Assembly: GCF_002257705.1 (NCBI RefSeq) | Contig: NZ_LSLK01000065.1 | Span: 62,001 to 126,000, forward strand | Length of the DNA: 64,000 nt | From: Sporomusa silvacetica DSM 10669 | GTDB lineage: Bacteria; Bacillota; Negativicutes; Sporomusales; Sporomusaceae | Direction: 5' to 3' | Shown: positions 17,581 through 27,143 of the stretch, in pieces | Layout of the letters: the number at the start of each line of letters is the position of its first letter | Position numbering within the stretch: the stretch's first letter is position 1 | Program-made: the position numbers and the translations under genes | The notes under the pieces: model-generated | Told to the model about the DNA's origin: nothing | Databases searched by the model: none | Seen by the model: only the letters and a program-made list of their open reading frames with translations

Positions 17581-18267
17581 ATGAGGCGTGTCGGATTAAT
17601 TGGTGTTGGCCGAATGGGCAAAGTATTGGCCGGGAAACTAGCAGGCCATGTGAAACTGAAAATTTTTGATCGTGAGGATAGCCGACTACAGGCGGTAGTG
17701 GAGGAACTGGGAGTTTCGCCTGCTGCCAGTCTGGAAGAACTAGCTGAACTGGGAACGATTATTCTGGCGGTTCCTGACAGGGAAGTCATCAGTTTGATTA
17801 AGGATTTTAACCAGCTGCACCAGCCAGTAACTATCATTAATGTAGCTACAAATGTAGCCCAGCATGTGCTGGAATCAGCGGCAGCAAAACAAGTTGTCTG
17901 TATTGGGGCTAAATTTGTTGCTCAAGCCAGTGAAATGGCATTAGGTGCCGAGCCAGTTATTATCGTAAATGAAAAACCTGCCGAACTGGCATTGCTAGCG
18001 CAGGAGATTTTTGCGCCAGTAGGCAAAATTATTATTGGCAATGCAGATATTGTAACCTATATAAATACGCAGGCGGCCGAAAAGGCCTTGACAGCTGCCG
18101 TGCTTATTGAAGAAACATTGCGCTGCCAGTCTTATGCCAATGCGGATGTAATAAAAAGCGCTATCCGTCAAGTGGCTGCCGGAATATTGAAAGCCTATGC
18201 TGATGATGACCTGGGGCCGTTTGCCCGCGAGATTGTCAGGGCGATCAGGGCGAAACTGCGAATGTGA
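17581..18267 (+). CDS. NAD(P)-binding ProC-like oxidoreductase
   Basis: A 228-residue protein with an N-terminal Rossmann fold (RRVGLIGVGRMGKVLAGKL, residues 2-20) and the AVPDREVI segment seen in the pyrroline-5-carboxylate reductase/F420-dependent oxidoreductase group. It lacks the clear C-terminal ProC signature, so the substrate is unknown. The ATG next to GGAGAG gives a protein that begins with the Rossmann strand; an ATG six codons upstream is an alternative. It is divergent from the PIN-PhoH gene, and the 250 bases between them hold no other gene. Confidence 0.65.
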   Translation: MRRVGLIGVGRMGKVLAGKLAGHVKLKIFDREDSRLQAVVEELGVSPAASLEELAELGTIILAVPDREVISLIKDFNQLHQPVTIINVATNVAQHVLESAAAKQVVCIGAKFVAQASEMALGAEPVIIVNEKPAELALLAQEIFAPVGKIIIGNADIVTYINTQAAEKALTAAVLIEETLRCQSYANADVIKSAIRQVAAGILKAYADDDLGPFAREIVRAIRAKLRM

Positions 18268-18310
18268 ATGTGAATGGACACTAGGGTATTTTTTATTAAA
18301 GAAAGTATCT

Positions 18311-18366
18311 TTGCAAGCGGGTGGTGCATTTCCAACACCCGCCTGTAAAGCATTAACGCATATGCA
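18311..18366 (+). repeat. Dispersed palindromic repeat R2, copy D (short)
   Basis: GCAAGCGGGTGGTG and CACCCGCCTGT arms followed by a tail TAAAGCATTAACGCATATG that resembles the tails of R2 copies at 37.6, 38.4, 42.5 and 59.9 kb. The middle is deleted and the tail points toward uxaB, 132 bases away. This is the least conserved copy. Confidence 0.6.
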
Positions 18367-18497
18367 ATAAAAGAATGAAGTTCAACAAAAAACACAAAAT
18401 ATTATAAAAAAAGTGTTGTACCATTACGAGCCTCTAGATTATAAAATTAAATAAGATAATTTAAAATTCATACAAATATAAAAATGGAGGTACAGTA

Positions 18498-19976
18498 ATG
18501 AACAAACTTAACAGTCAGCTCCACTCTGTGGCCGCGTTGCCAGAGCGAGTTATTCAGTTTGGTGAAGGAAATTTTCTGCGGGCTTTTGCTGATTGGATGC
18601 TGCATCAGATGAATAAGCAGCAGCTGTTTAATGGTCGCGCTGTGCTGGTGCAGCCTATTGCTGAGGGACTGAGTCAGCAAATAAATAAGCAGGACGGTTT
18701 GTACACACTATTTTTGCGCGGATTAAAAAATGGACAGCCTCATGAAGAACAGGAAGTCATTAGTTCAGTTAGCCGCTGTCTTAACCCATATGGCGAGTGG
18801 CAGGAGTGCCTTCGCTGTGCTAGGAATCCTGAGATGGAATTTGTTATCAGCAATACCACCGAGGCCGGTATTGCCTTTGACCCTGAGGATAAATTAGATA
18901 ATGAGCCGCCGGTATCATTTCCAGGTAAGATAACGGCGTATCTCTATCACCGTTTTAACCATTTTCATGGTGATGCCACTAAGGGTATGGTTCTGCTGCC
19001 CTGTGAACTTATTGACCGCAACGGTGACAATTTAAGAAAAATAGTTTTACATTTGGCAGAGCTGTGGCAACTGCCTGGTGCATTTACGCAGTGGATTGAA
19101 CAGCATAACTATTTTTTAAATACCTTGGTGGATCGGGTTGTTACCGGCTATCCCCGCGACGAAGTCAAGGCGCTGGAGGAAAAACTGGGGTATCAGGATG
19201 CCATCTTAGATACAGGCGAATTGTTCCATCTCTGGGTTATTGAAGGCCCTGAGCAGTTAGCAGAGCGCTTGCCATTTGCGAAGGCCGGTCTTAATGTTAT
19301 CTGGACTAAGGATATGACGCCCTACCGGACCCGCAAGGTGCGAATTTTAAATGGTGCTCATACTTCCTCTGTACCAGCGGCTTTTCTGTATGGGCTTGAT
19401 ACCGTTGGTGAGATGATGGACCATGAGATCATGGGTAAATATGTGCAGCAGATTATTTTTGATGAAATTATCCCATCCATTAGCTTGGATAAAGAGATGC
19501 TTACTGATTTTGCCGGAAACGTAATGGACAGGTTCCGCAATCCCTTCATCAAACACTATCTTTTGAGCATTCTCTTGAATTCTTCTTCTAAGTTTAAAGC
19601 CCGGGTTTTACCATCTATTTTGGAATATCAGGCTATACACGGTAAGTTACCAGAGAAACTCAGCTTTTCGCTGGCGGCTTTGATTACCGTATATAAAGAC
19701 GGTAAGGTTGACGGAACCGGGATGCAAGCCCGCCGGGAGCAAGGCGAATTTGTGATGAAAGATGACAGTGTGGTGTTAGAGTTTTTTGCTCAGATATGGA
19801 GTGGCTTTGACGGTTCCCAGGCCGCAGCCAACGTAGTTGCCCGTAAAGTACTTGCCAATACAGGTATCTGGGGACAAGACCTCAATCAGGTCGCTGGTCT
19901 TACTGATAAAATTGGCAGTTATCTGTATAGCATTGTTGTTAATGGTATGCAGGCTGCTGTACGGGATTTGGTATAG
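18498..19976 (+). CDS. uxaB: Tagaturonate reductase
   Basis: A 492-residue polyol dehydrogenase-family protein that reduces D-tagaturonate to D-altronate with NADH in galacturonate breakdown. It shows the N-terminal nucleotide-binding start (ERVIQFGEGNFLRAFADWM) and the family signature DMTPYRTRKVRILNGAHTS near residue 280. Linkage to altronate dehydratase supports UxaB over mannitol or fructuronate dehydrogenase. ATG behind TGGAGG. uxaC, kdgK and kdgA are not nearby, so the pathway is split in the genome. Confidence 0.92.
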   Translation: MNKLNSQLHSVAALPERVIQFGEGNFLRAFADWMLHQMNKQQLFNGRAVLVQPIAEGLSQQINKQDGLYTLFLRGLKNGQPHEEQEVISSVSRCLNPYGEWQECLRCARNPEMEFVISNTTEAGIAFDPEDKLDNEPPVSFPGKITAYLYHRFNHFHGDATKGMVLLPCELIDRNGDNLRKIVLHLAELWQLPGAFTQWIEQHNYFLNTLVDRVVTGYPRDEVKALEEKLGYQDAILDTGELFHLWVIEGPEQLAERLPFAKAGLNVIWTKDMTPYRTRKVRILNGAHTSSVPAAFLYGLDTVGEMMDHEIMGKYVQQIIFDEIIPSISLDKEMLTDFAGNVMDRFRNPFIKHYLLSILLNSSSKFKARVLPSILEYQAIHGKLPEKLSFSLAALITVYKDGKVDGTGMQARREQGEFVMKDDSVVLEFFAQIWSGFDGSQAAANVVARKVLANTGIWGQDLNQVAGLTDKIGSYLYSIVVNGMQAAVRDLV

Positions 19977-19992
19977 TAAAGGGGGGACGGAC

Positions 19993-21444
19993 TTGTCGCA
20001 GGTAAGGATTCATGAAAAAGATAATGTTGCTGTTGTGCTGGAGGCTGATCAGGGTTCTGAAGCACAGCGCGGGCACAAAGTAGCGTTGACCGATATTCGC
20101 GCTGGCGAGCATATCATCAAATATGGTTTTCCCATTGGACATGCCACCGTTGATATTAAGGCCGGGCAATGGGTGCATACCCATAACATAAAGACTAATT
20201 TAGGTGATATTTTAGAGTACCAGTATCAGCCAGAGTCGGTTAATGACAGCGTTTCGGTTTCATGCGAATGTCCTGTCTTTCAGGGCTACCGTCGCGCCGA
20301 CGGACGAGTAGGGATACGCAATGAGGTCTGGGTTATTCCGACAGTGAGTTGTGTTAATCAAAATATCAGGTTGATTGCCGAACAGGCAGCAGCAGTGTGC
20401 AAAGATTTGCCTAATGTTGATGGTATTTTTGCCATTACCCATCCCTATGGTTGTTCACAATTGGGAGACGATCATAGCACTACCCAGCGGATGCTGGCTG
20501 ATTTGGTATGTCACCCCAATGCTGGAGCCGTGCTGGTGGTGGGGTTAGGCTGTGAGAATAACCATATTGCAGAGTTTAAGAAGGTATTGGGTGATTATGA
20601 TCCGGCGCGAGTGAAATTTTTGGTAGCGCAAGAGGTTGAGGATGAAGTTTGTGCTGGTGTAGAGCTGGTTGAGGAGCTTGCTCACTATGCCTCAGCCTGC
20701 AAACGTGAGGATTGTCCGGTATCAGAATTGGTAATTGGCCTCAAATGCGGCGGTTCTGATGGGTTTTCCGGCATTACGGCTAATCCGCTTGTCGGCGCCC
20801 TTTCCGATCGGCTGTTATCTTGTGGTGGTAGTACAGTACTGACTGAAGTGCCGGAAATGTTTGGCGCAGAGACAATTTTAATGAATAGAGCTGCTAACCG
20901 TGCAGTTTTTGACAAAACGGTAAACCTGATTAATAACTTTAAAGAGTATTTCGTCAGCTATAAGCAGCCGATTTACGAAAACCCTTCGCCAGGCAACAAA
21001 GCTGGCGGTATTAGTACCCTGGAAGAAAAGTCGCTGGGTTGTACTCAAAAGGGTGGTACCGGCCAGGTAACTGATGTGATTGGCTACGCCGAGCGAGTCA
21101 GTAAAAAGGGGCTGACTCTCTTAAGCTCACCGGGAAATGACATGGTAGCCGCTACGGCGCTGGCAGCGGCAGGCTGTCAAATCATCTTGTTTACGACTGG
21201 GCGGGGGACGCCGCTGGGAACTGTTATACCCACTATTAAAGTGGCTACCAACAGTGAACTGTTTAGCCGCAAAACCAATTGGATGGATTTTGATGCCGGG
21301 AGATTGCTGACAGGTACGCCCATGGAGCAACTGACAGACGAATTTTTGCAGTATATTATTGCAGTTGCTGCTGGTCAGGCAACCAAAGCTGAGCATATGG
21401 GCTTCAGGGAAATAGCAATATTCAAGAATGGTGTAACTTTATAA
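19993..21444 (+). CDS. uxaA: Altronate dehydratase
   Basis: A 483-residue enzyme that dehydrates D-altronate to 2-keto-3-deoxygluconate. The N-terminal SAF domain (about residues 1-75, with GHKVALTDI) and the C-terminal UxaA/GarD domain (GYRRADGRVGIRNEVWVIPTVSC, THPYGCSQLGDDH, GLKCGGSDGFSGITANP) are both complete. The start is TTG behind AAGGGGGGACGGA, 16 bases after uxaB; reading further upstream would run inside uxaB. The family depends on Fe2+ or Mn2+. Confidence 0.93.
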   Translation: MSQVRIHEKDNVAVVLEADQGSEAQRGHKVALTDIRAGEHIIKYGFPIGHATVDIKAGQWVHTHNIKTNLGDILEYQYQPESVNDSVSVSCECPVFQGYRRADGRVGIRNEVWVIPTVSCVNQNIRLIAEQAAAVCKDLPNVDGIFAITHPYGCSQLGDDHSTTQRMLADLVCHPNAGAVLVVGLGCENNHIAEFKKVLGDYDPARVKFLVAQEVEDEVCAGVELVEELAHYASACKREDCPVSELVIGLKCGGSDGFSGITANPLVGALSDRLLSCGGSTVLTEVPEMFGAETILMNRAANRAVFDKTVNLINNFKEYFVSYKQPIYENPSPGNKAGGISTLEEKSLGCTQKGGTGQVTDVIGYAERVSKKGLTLLSSPGNDMVAATALAAAGCQIILFTTGRGTPLGTVIPTIKVATNSELFSRKTNWMDFDAGRLLTGTPMEQLTDEFLQYIIAVAAGQATKAEHMGFREIAIFKNGVTL

Positions 21445-21570
21445 GGCGGATAACTATCCAAAAAAAACACAAAAGAATCTAAAAAAACTAATATACTAAA
21501 TATTTTGAAAGAACTGTAAAATGGACATAGAAGCATTTGCAGTACTATTTATTATTTTAGGAGGTATGAT

Positions 21571-22095
21571 GTGGAGACGCTCAAAAAAATTGCTCTAGCT
21601 ATAGATACTCTCTTTGAAAGTATCGCGCTTATCGGCCTTACAAGTATGATTCTTATTGTTATCACACAGGTTATGACCCGTAAGCTCTTCAATTTTGTAT
21701 TCTTCTGGTCAGAAGAGATAACGCTCCTGCTCTTGGTTTGGTTTGCCTTTATGGGTATGGCAATTGGTTTTAGGGAAGATTTGCATATGGGGGTTGACTC
21801 CTTTACCGAATTTTTGCCTGACAAAGTAAACCTTGTCCTTGATAAGATCATTGGTTTGTCTATTTTTGGATTTGGTGTGTATATGATTTATTATGGCTGG
21901 GATTTTACCGTAATGATGCACGAATCAACCCTAGCAGCAACCAAACTGCCAAATAGTGTTCTATATGTGGTTATGCCGGTGACCGGTGCTATGACCTGTG
22001 CTTACTCTGCCTTGCAGGTAGCTGGTTTTGACACCAAACGTCATAAAGGCAATGAAGTTGAAATGGGTGGCAGCGCGTTTGGAGGTGAGGAATAG
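21571..22095 (+). CDS. TRAP transporter, small membrane subunit (DctQ)
   Basis: A 174-residue protein with four hydrophobic segments and the DctQ signature region (FFWSEEITLLLLVWFAFMGMA, then REDLHMGVD). It links the binding protein to the large channel in sodium-driven TRAP uptake. GTG start right after AGGAGG; overlaps dctM by one base. Its place behind uxaBA suggests uptake of galacturonate, glucuronate or altronate (inference). The 126-base gap upstream holds no gene. Confidence 0.9.
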   Translation: METLKKIALAIDTLFESIALIGLTSMILIVITQVMTRKLFNFVFFWSEEITLLLLVWFAFMGMAIGFREDLHMGVDSFTEFLPDKVNLVLDKIIGLSIFGFGVYMIYYGWDFTVMMHESTLAATKLPNSVLYVVMPVTGAMTCAYSALQVAGFDTKRHKGNEVEMGGSAFGGEE

Positions 22096-23387
22096 TGGAC
22101 GAGCAATTAGTTGCAGCTACTCTCTTATGTTCTGCATTTATCGGCTTTATGGTCTTACGATTCCCGGTAGCCTTAGTACTGGCCTTCTCCACCATGGCTA
22201 CCATGATTTATATGGATGTACCACTTGCTGTTCTAGGTCAGCAAATGATTCAGGGTATCAGCAGTTTTTCCCTTTTAGCTATTCCCTTCTTTATTCTTAC
22301 CGGACAAATCATGGGTGAGGGCGGTTTGGCGATGAGAATGGTCAACCTGGCCTATCTGCTTGTCGGTCGTATTCGTGGTGGCCTGGCGCTAGTTAACTGC
22401 GTAGCCTGTATGTTCTTCGGCAACATTTCCGGTTCGGCTGTAGCAGATGCTTCTTCCATAGGTTCGGTTATGATTCCGATGATGAAGAAAAAGGGCTATG
22501 ATGCCGACTACTCAGTGGGTCTAACCATTTCTTCGGCAATCCAGGGCGTAGTTGTCCCGCCAAGCCATAATCTGGTGTTATACTCTATTGTTGCCGGCGG
22601 CATCTCGATTAAGAGTTTGTTCCTGGCTGGTATTGCTCCTGGATTCATTCTGCTGTTCACACTTATGACAGTGGCCTATATTATGGCCCGCAAACGCGGC
22701 TATCAAAAAGGTGATCCTGTTCCCAAAGAAAAAGTTCCTGGAATTTTGCTTCATGGAATTTTATCCTTATCACCGGCTTTCGTCATCCTTGGCGGCATTC
22801 TTTCCGGTTTGTTTACTGCCACAGAATCAGGCGCTATGGCTGCAACGTACGCGTTCATTTTGGCCTTTGGTTTCTACCGTGAAGCACCGCTGTCTGCCAT
22901 AATTCCGGTGCTGAAGCGAACTTTCCGTATTGTTCTTATGGTATACTTTCTCATTGCAGCTTCTGCTGCCTTTGGCTGGATACTTGCCTACCTTAAAATA
23001 CCTGTACTTGTTACCGACTTCTTTTTGAGTGTTTCAGACAGCCCGATTGTCATTATGATGCTTATCAATATTCTATTGCTCCTACTGGGCGGACCGATGG
23101 ATATGGCACCGATGATTCTCATTATGACACCGATCTTGCTGCCGGTATGTACTGCCATTGGTATTGATCCGGTTCACTTTGGTCTGATTCTGATTTTCAA
23201 CGCCGGTATGGGACTATTAACACCGCCGGTTGGTACGGTACTATTTGTTGGTTGCGCGATTGGCGGCGTATCGCTCACGCAAGGTACTAAGGCTATGATG
23301 CCGTTCTTCTATGCCATGATTGTTGTATTGCTCCTGATTACTTATGTTCCGCAGACGGTTATGTGGTTGCCTACCATGTTTAAATAG
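22095..23387 (+). CDS. TRAP transporter, large membrane subunit (DctM)
   Basis: A 430-residue polytopic protein with about twelve hydrophobic segments. DctM hallmarks include FFGNISGSAVADASSIGSVMIP near residue 115, PPSHNLVLYS, and GLLTPPVGTVLFVGCAI near the end. It forms the Na+-coupled transport pathway. GTG start coupled to the DctQ stop. Confidence 0.94.
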   Translation: MDEQLVAATLLCSAFIGFMVLRFPVALVLAFSTMATMIYMDVPLAVLGQQMIQGISSFSLLAIPFFILTGQIMGEGGLAMRMVNLAYLLVGRIRGGLALVNCVACMFFGNISGSAVADASSIGSVMIPMMKKKGYDADYSVGLTISSAIQGVVVPPSHNLVLYSIVAGGISIKSLFLAGIAPGFILLFTLMTVAYIMARKRGYQKGDPVPKEKVPGILLHGILSLSPAFVILGGILSGLFTATESGAMAATYAFILAFGFYREAPLSAIIPVLKRTFRIVLMVYFLIAASAAFGWILAYLKIPVLVTDFFLSVSDSPIVIMMLINILLLLLGGPMDMAPMILIMTPILLPVCTAIGIDPVHFGLILIFNAGMGLLTPPVGTVLFVGCAIGGVSLTQGTKAMMPFFYAMIVVLLLITYVPQTVMWLPTMFK

Positions 23388-23444
23388 TAGATAGTATTTG
23401 TATTCGGGGATTCATCCCAACATTATTTAAGGGGGATATTAATA

Positions 23445-24458
23445 ATGAACACCAAAAAACTCATTGCTGGTGCCCTGTCCTTAATGCTGGCCGGTTCGCT
23501 TATGGCTGGCTGTGGCGGCTCTAAAGCCGGGGACAAGAAAGCGGCTGAAGGCGCCAAGTATACCTTCCGCCTGGCAGAAACTCATCCTGCCGATTATCCG
23601 ACTACCATGGGTGACAAAAAGTTTGCCGAACTGGTTAATGAACGTACCCAAGGCCGTATTAAAATTGAAGTATTTCCATCTTCGCAACTGGGTGAAGAAA
23701 AAGCTGTTATTGAGCAAATACAGCTTGGTGCCATCGAGTTTACTCGTGTAAGCGCTTCACCACTGGCTGAATTCAACAAAGCCTTTGGCGTATTCTCACT
23801 GCCCTATATCTTTGATAATAATGACCATATGTGGAAATTCCTGAATGGCGAAGCCGGAAACAAAATTCTTGACGGTCTGGAAAAATCCAAAATGAAAGGT
23901 TTGGCTTACTACGACGGGGGAGCCCGTAACTTCTACACCAAAAATCCTGTGACTAAAGTTGAAGACCTGAAAGGCATGAAAATTCGTGTTCAGCAGAGCA
24001 AAATTAACATGGACCTGATTAGCGCACTGGGAGCCAGTGCCACGCCAATGCCTTACGGCGAAGTATACAGCGGTCTGCAGACCGGTGTAATTGACGGCGC
24101 TGAAAACAACTCCCCGAGCTACTTCACTGCCAACCATTATCAAGCTGTTAAAAACTTCATTCTTGACGGTCATCAACGTGTACCGGAAGTACTCTTAATC
24201 AGCAAAGTAACTTGGGATAAACTGTCTGAGGAAGACCGTAAAATCATTAAACAAGCTGCCATTGATTCAGTGGCAACCCAACGTGAGCTGTGGGGAAAAT
24301 TTGAAAAAGAGTCCATGGATAAACTTAAAGCCAATGGCGTAGTTGTCACCGAGGTATCCGATGTTAAACCTTGGCAAGCCGCTGTTAAACCTGTTATTGA
24401 CAAATATGTCGCCGACTATAAAGAACAATTGGACGCTATTGATCAAGCGCGTAAATAA
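23445..24458 (+). CDS. TRAP transporter, solute-binding lipoprotein (DctP)
   Basis: A 337-residue DctP-family protein. The signal peptide ends in a lipobox (SLMAGC), so the mature protein should be lipid-anchored outside the membrane. The binding domain contains AETHPADYPTTMGDKKFAELV, the GLAYYDGGARNFYTKNPV strand and KGMKIRVQQS, whose arginine usually clamps the ligand carboxylate. Context points to a hexuronate ligand. Confidence 0.93.
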   Translation: MNTKKLIAGALSLMLAGSLMAGCGGSKAGDKKAAEGAKYTFRLAETHPADYPTTMGDKKFAELVNERTQGRIKIEVFPSSQLGEEKAVIEQIQLGAIEFTRVSASPLAEFNKAFGVFSLPYIFDNNDHMWKFLNGEAGNKILDGLEKSKMKGLAYYDGGARNFYTKNPVTKVEDLKGMKIRVQQSKINMDLISALGASATPMPYGEVYSGLQTGVIDGAENNSPSYFTANHYQAVKNFILDGHQRVPEVLLISKVTWDKLSEEDRKIIKQAAIDSVATQRELWGKFEKESMDKLKANGVVVTEVSDVKPWQAAVKPVIDKYVADYKEQLDAIDQARK

Positions 24459-24471
24459 TAGTAGTCTATCA

Positions 24472-24502
24472 GTGGGAGATGCCATAAGGCATCTCCCACT
24501 TT
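24472..24502 (+). terminator. Terminator of the uxa-TRAP operon
   Basis: GTGGGAGATGCC-ATAA-GGCATCTCCCAC, a 12-bp perfect stem. The T tract is short (TTTAG), so read-through to the kinase gene is possible. Confidence 0.8.
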
Positions 24503-24550
24503 AGCGTTTTCGGCAGGATAAAAGAATTTCATCGCGAATAATTATTAATT

Positions 24551-26398
24551 ATGATAAAATCACTACTAAAATTTATTAGTGAAACCATTTGGCTGAAAGA
24601 CCAACTACTGACAGCCAAGCTGTTTACGTTTTCGGCTGTAATAGTTATTATTCCCATGATTGTTGTTGGTGTGATCTCGTATTATCGTTCTTCCACCATT
24701 GTCGAGAGCGAGGCCAGAATTTATAGTTGGCAAATTAATGAACAGGTAAAAACACAAATTGAATACTACTTGCGCGATGTGGAGATAAATTCTCTCAAGA
24801 TACTTAACGATCACGATATGATCAACTTTTTAAAAGCAGGCGAAGTGACTGGTACTACGTCGCCAAAATCAAGGGAAGCCGTACGTGCACTGCTGGAAAA
24901 TACCGCCTACTCTCGTTCCGACATTTCTAGTGTGGCAGTTGTGATCGACGGGTTTGAGGTTATTGATAGCTTGGGTTACCGGGGGCCATATCCTGCCAGC
25001 GAGCTAGCGAAAGAATACTGGTATGCGTCCGTCCCGGGGAATGGCAATTCCATGCTTGTCAGCAGGATGAGTAAACTGGGTGACAAGCAAGAGCCGGTTA
25101 TTACTATTGCCAGAAGGATTTATAGCCCGCAGACGCTGGAGCCGATCGGCATGCTGATTATTGATGTAAACTTTCGCCATATCCAGGATATTGCCGATAA
25201 GGTAAATGCTTTCGGTAAAAGCTCTTTTTATATCTTAGATGCCGAAGGCCATTATGTATACCATTCGGATAGTTCCCGTATTGGGCGGCGGTCAGATATT
25301 CTTAATTTGGAGAGCATTCTTTCGTTGCAGGACAACTCTTTTATATCTGAACAGGATCAAGTAGTTATTTTAAATCACTCTTCTGCATTAGGTTGGCGGT
25401 TTGTTACTGCCATTCCCCGGGAGGAACTATTTAAGGGGACAACCCACATCGGTTCTACTATCTTCTGGACGGTAGTGATTACATTGTTCATTGCCTATGT
25501 GCTGGGAGTTAGTTTTGCCAGCACCCTCATCCGCCCCATTCGTCGTCTGCAGCGATTCATGAAAAGTGTGCAGGTGGGCGATTTTTCCCGTCGCGTGCCG
25601 GTAGAATCAAGTGATGAAATTGGTCAACTCACCAATGGATTTAACCAGATGGTAGAAAAGCTGTCCGCCCTAATGGAGGAGGTTTATTTTTCTAAATTAC
25701 GGGAGACAGAAATGACATTAGGCCAAAAAGAGATGGAGCTTAAAGTTCTGCAGTCCCAGATCAACCCCCATTTTCTTTGCAATTCACTGGAAACCATCCG
25801 CGGGATGGCATTAGAACAAAATATGGGTGATATTGCGGCTATGTCAGCTTCACTTGGCACCTTGCTGCGCTACAATCTGAAGACAGTTTCACCGACAGTA
25901 ACTTTGCAAGAAGAAGTCAATTTCTGTACAGTTTACCTAAAAATTCAGCAGTATCGTTTTGACAAAAACGTCAAATACTGTTTTGATATCCCTCAGTGGG
26001 CGTTGAATGCGATGATTGTTAAATTTTCCCTTCAACCGTTGGTGGAGAATTGTTTTGTTCATAGTGTAGGCGCTGGTCCTGAACCAACCCGTATTATGAT
26101 AGCTGCTTATCAGGAGGCGGGTAACCTAATTATCAAGGTTGCCGACACTGGGGTAGGTATGGCGGAGTGTGTATTGGACCAGATTAAACAGAAACTTAGT
26201 AGTAAAGAAATCAATGATGGCGGGACTCATATCGGCATTGTTAATGTTCATCGCCGCATTATTAATCTTTTTGGTTCCAACTATGGGGTGACGGTGGACA
26301 GTATTCCCGGCCAAGGTACAACTGTGCTGGTTAAGCTGCCACTCATACACAAGGACGAGGGTGGTGACCAACATGAACAATATTCTTATTGTGGATGA
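24551..26398 (+). CDS. YesM-type sensor histidine kinase
   Basis: A 615-residue membrane kinase. It has one transmembrane helix at about 25-45, a large extracellular Cache-like sensor region to about 300, a second helix at 300-320 and a HAMP domain with RPIRRLQRFM. The His_kinase domain carries the phospho-acceptor in QINPHFLCNSLE (near residue 406), and the HATPase ends the protein (N box QPLVENCFVHS, then DTGVGM). Kinases of this type with AraC-type regulators usually control sugar uptake genes. The position right behind dctP suggests it senses the uronate and controls the TRAP/uxa operon (inference). The ribosome binding site is poor. Confidence 0.88.
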   Translation: MIKSLLKFISETIWLKDQLLTAKLFTFSAVIVIIPMIVVGVISYYRSSTIVESEARIYSWQINEQVKTQIEYYLRDVEINSLKILNDHDMINFLKAGEVTGTTSPKSREAVRALLENTAYSRSDISSVAVVIDGFEVIDSLGYRGPYPASELAKEYWYASVPGNGNSMLVSRMSKLGDKQEPVITIARRIYSPQTLEPIGMLIIDVNFRHIQDIADKVNAFGKSSFYILDAEGHYVYHSDSSRIGRRSDILNLESILSLQDNSFISEQDQVVILNHSSALGWRFVTAIPREELFKGTTHIGSTIFWTVVITLFIAYVLGVSFASTLIRPIRRLQRFMKSVQVGDFSRRVPVESSDEIGQLTNGFNQMVEKLSALMEEVYFSKLRETEMTLGQKEMELKVLQSQINPHFLCNSLETIRGMALEQNMGDIAAMSASLGTLLRYNLKTVSPTVTLQEEVNFCTVYLKIQQYRFDKNVKYCFDIPQWALNAMIVKFSLQPLVENCFVHSVGAGPEPTRIMIAAYQEAGNLIIKVADTGVGMAECVLDQIKQKLSSKEINDGGTHIGIVNVHRRIINLFGSNYGVTVDSIPGQGTTVLVKLPLIHKDEGGDQHEQYSYCG

Positions 26399-27119
26399 TG
26401 AAAAATGGGTACGGTCGGCGCTTAAATGGACGGTGGAACAGACTGGTCTCCCCGTAAAAGTGGTTGGTGAATGCAGCAACGGGCTAGAAGCCCTGGACTG
26501 GCTAAACGAACAGCAAGCCGATTTGGTGCTTGTCGACATTACCATGCCGGTTATGACTGGATTGATATTTTTAGAGCAGCTCAGGCAGGCTGGGAATGAA
26601 CAAGCTGTCATTTTTATCACCGTGAATGAGGATTTTTGCTACATTCAGCAGGCACTACGGGCAGGGGCCTTTGATTATCTTTTGAAACCAGTCGAGGTAG
26701 AGCAATTGACAGCCTGTCTCACAAAGTGGCTAAATCACCAGCAAAAGGCTCTCAACCCACCGAAAGCAGACGAGCCCAGCATACCACTAGCACAGCTGTC
26801 GCCGGTAGAACAAGTACTAAAATTTATTGAGTCACTGCCGCCGGGCCAGGTAACACTTGCCGAAGCAGCCAAGCATGTGCATATGAATCCGAGTTACTTG
26901 AGTCAGTTATTTAAGCAGCAAATTGGCACTAATTTTATTGACTATGTGACGAAGATTAGGCTTAAAGAGGCAAAACGCCTGCTGACAGCCACGACACTGA
27001 GAATTTCGGAAATTGCTGAACGTCTGGGGTACGCCGACTTAGCATATTTTACTAATATATTCAAAAAAACTTGTCAGGTAACACCTTCGGAGTACCGGAA
27101 GACGCACGCTCGTCATTAG
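26373..27119 (+). CDS. AraC-type response regulator
   Basis: A 248-residue protein. The receiver domain has the DDE acidic patch, the phospho-acceptor Asp in LVDITMPVMTG, and the switch Thr and Lys (ITVNED, LLKPVE). A C-terminal AraC double HTH (about residues 150-245) carries YLSQLFKQQIG and the second helix set ISEIAERLGYADLAYFTNIFKK. The start is the ATG behind GAGGGTGGTGA, within the last 26 bases of the kinase gene; a GTG four codons earlier is less likely. Confidence 0.9.
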   Translation: MNNILIVDDEKWVRSALKWTVEQTGLPVKVVGECSNGLEALDWLNEQQADLVLVDITMPVMTGLIFLEQLRQAGNEQAVIFITVNEDFCYIQQALRAGAFDYLLKPVEVEQLTACLTKWLNHQQKALNPPKADEPSIPLAQLSPVEQVLKFIESLPPGQVTLAEAAKHVHMNPSYLSQLFKQQIGTNFIDYVTKIRLKEAKRLLTATTLRISEIAERLGYADLAYFTNIFKKTCQVTPSEYRKTHARH

Positions 27120-27143
27120 TTGGAGAATAGTAGGGGATAAGCT

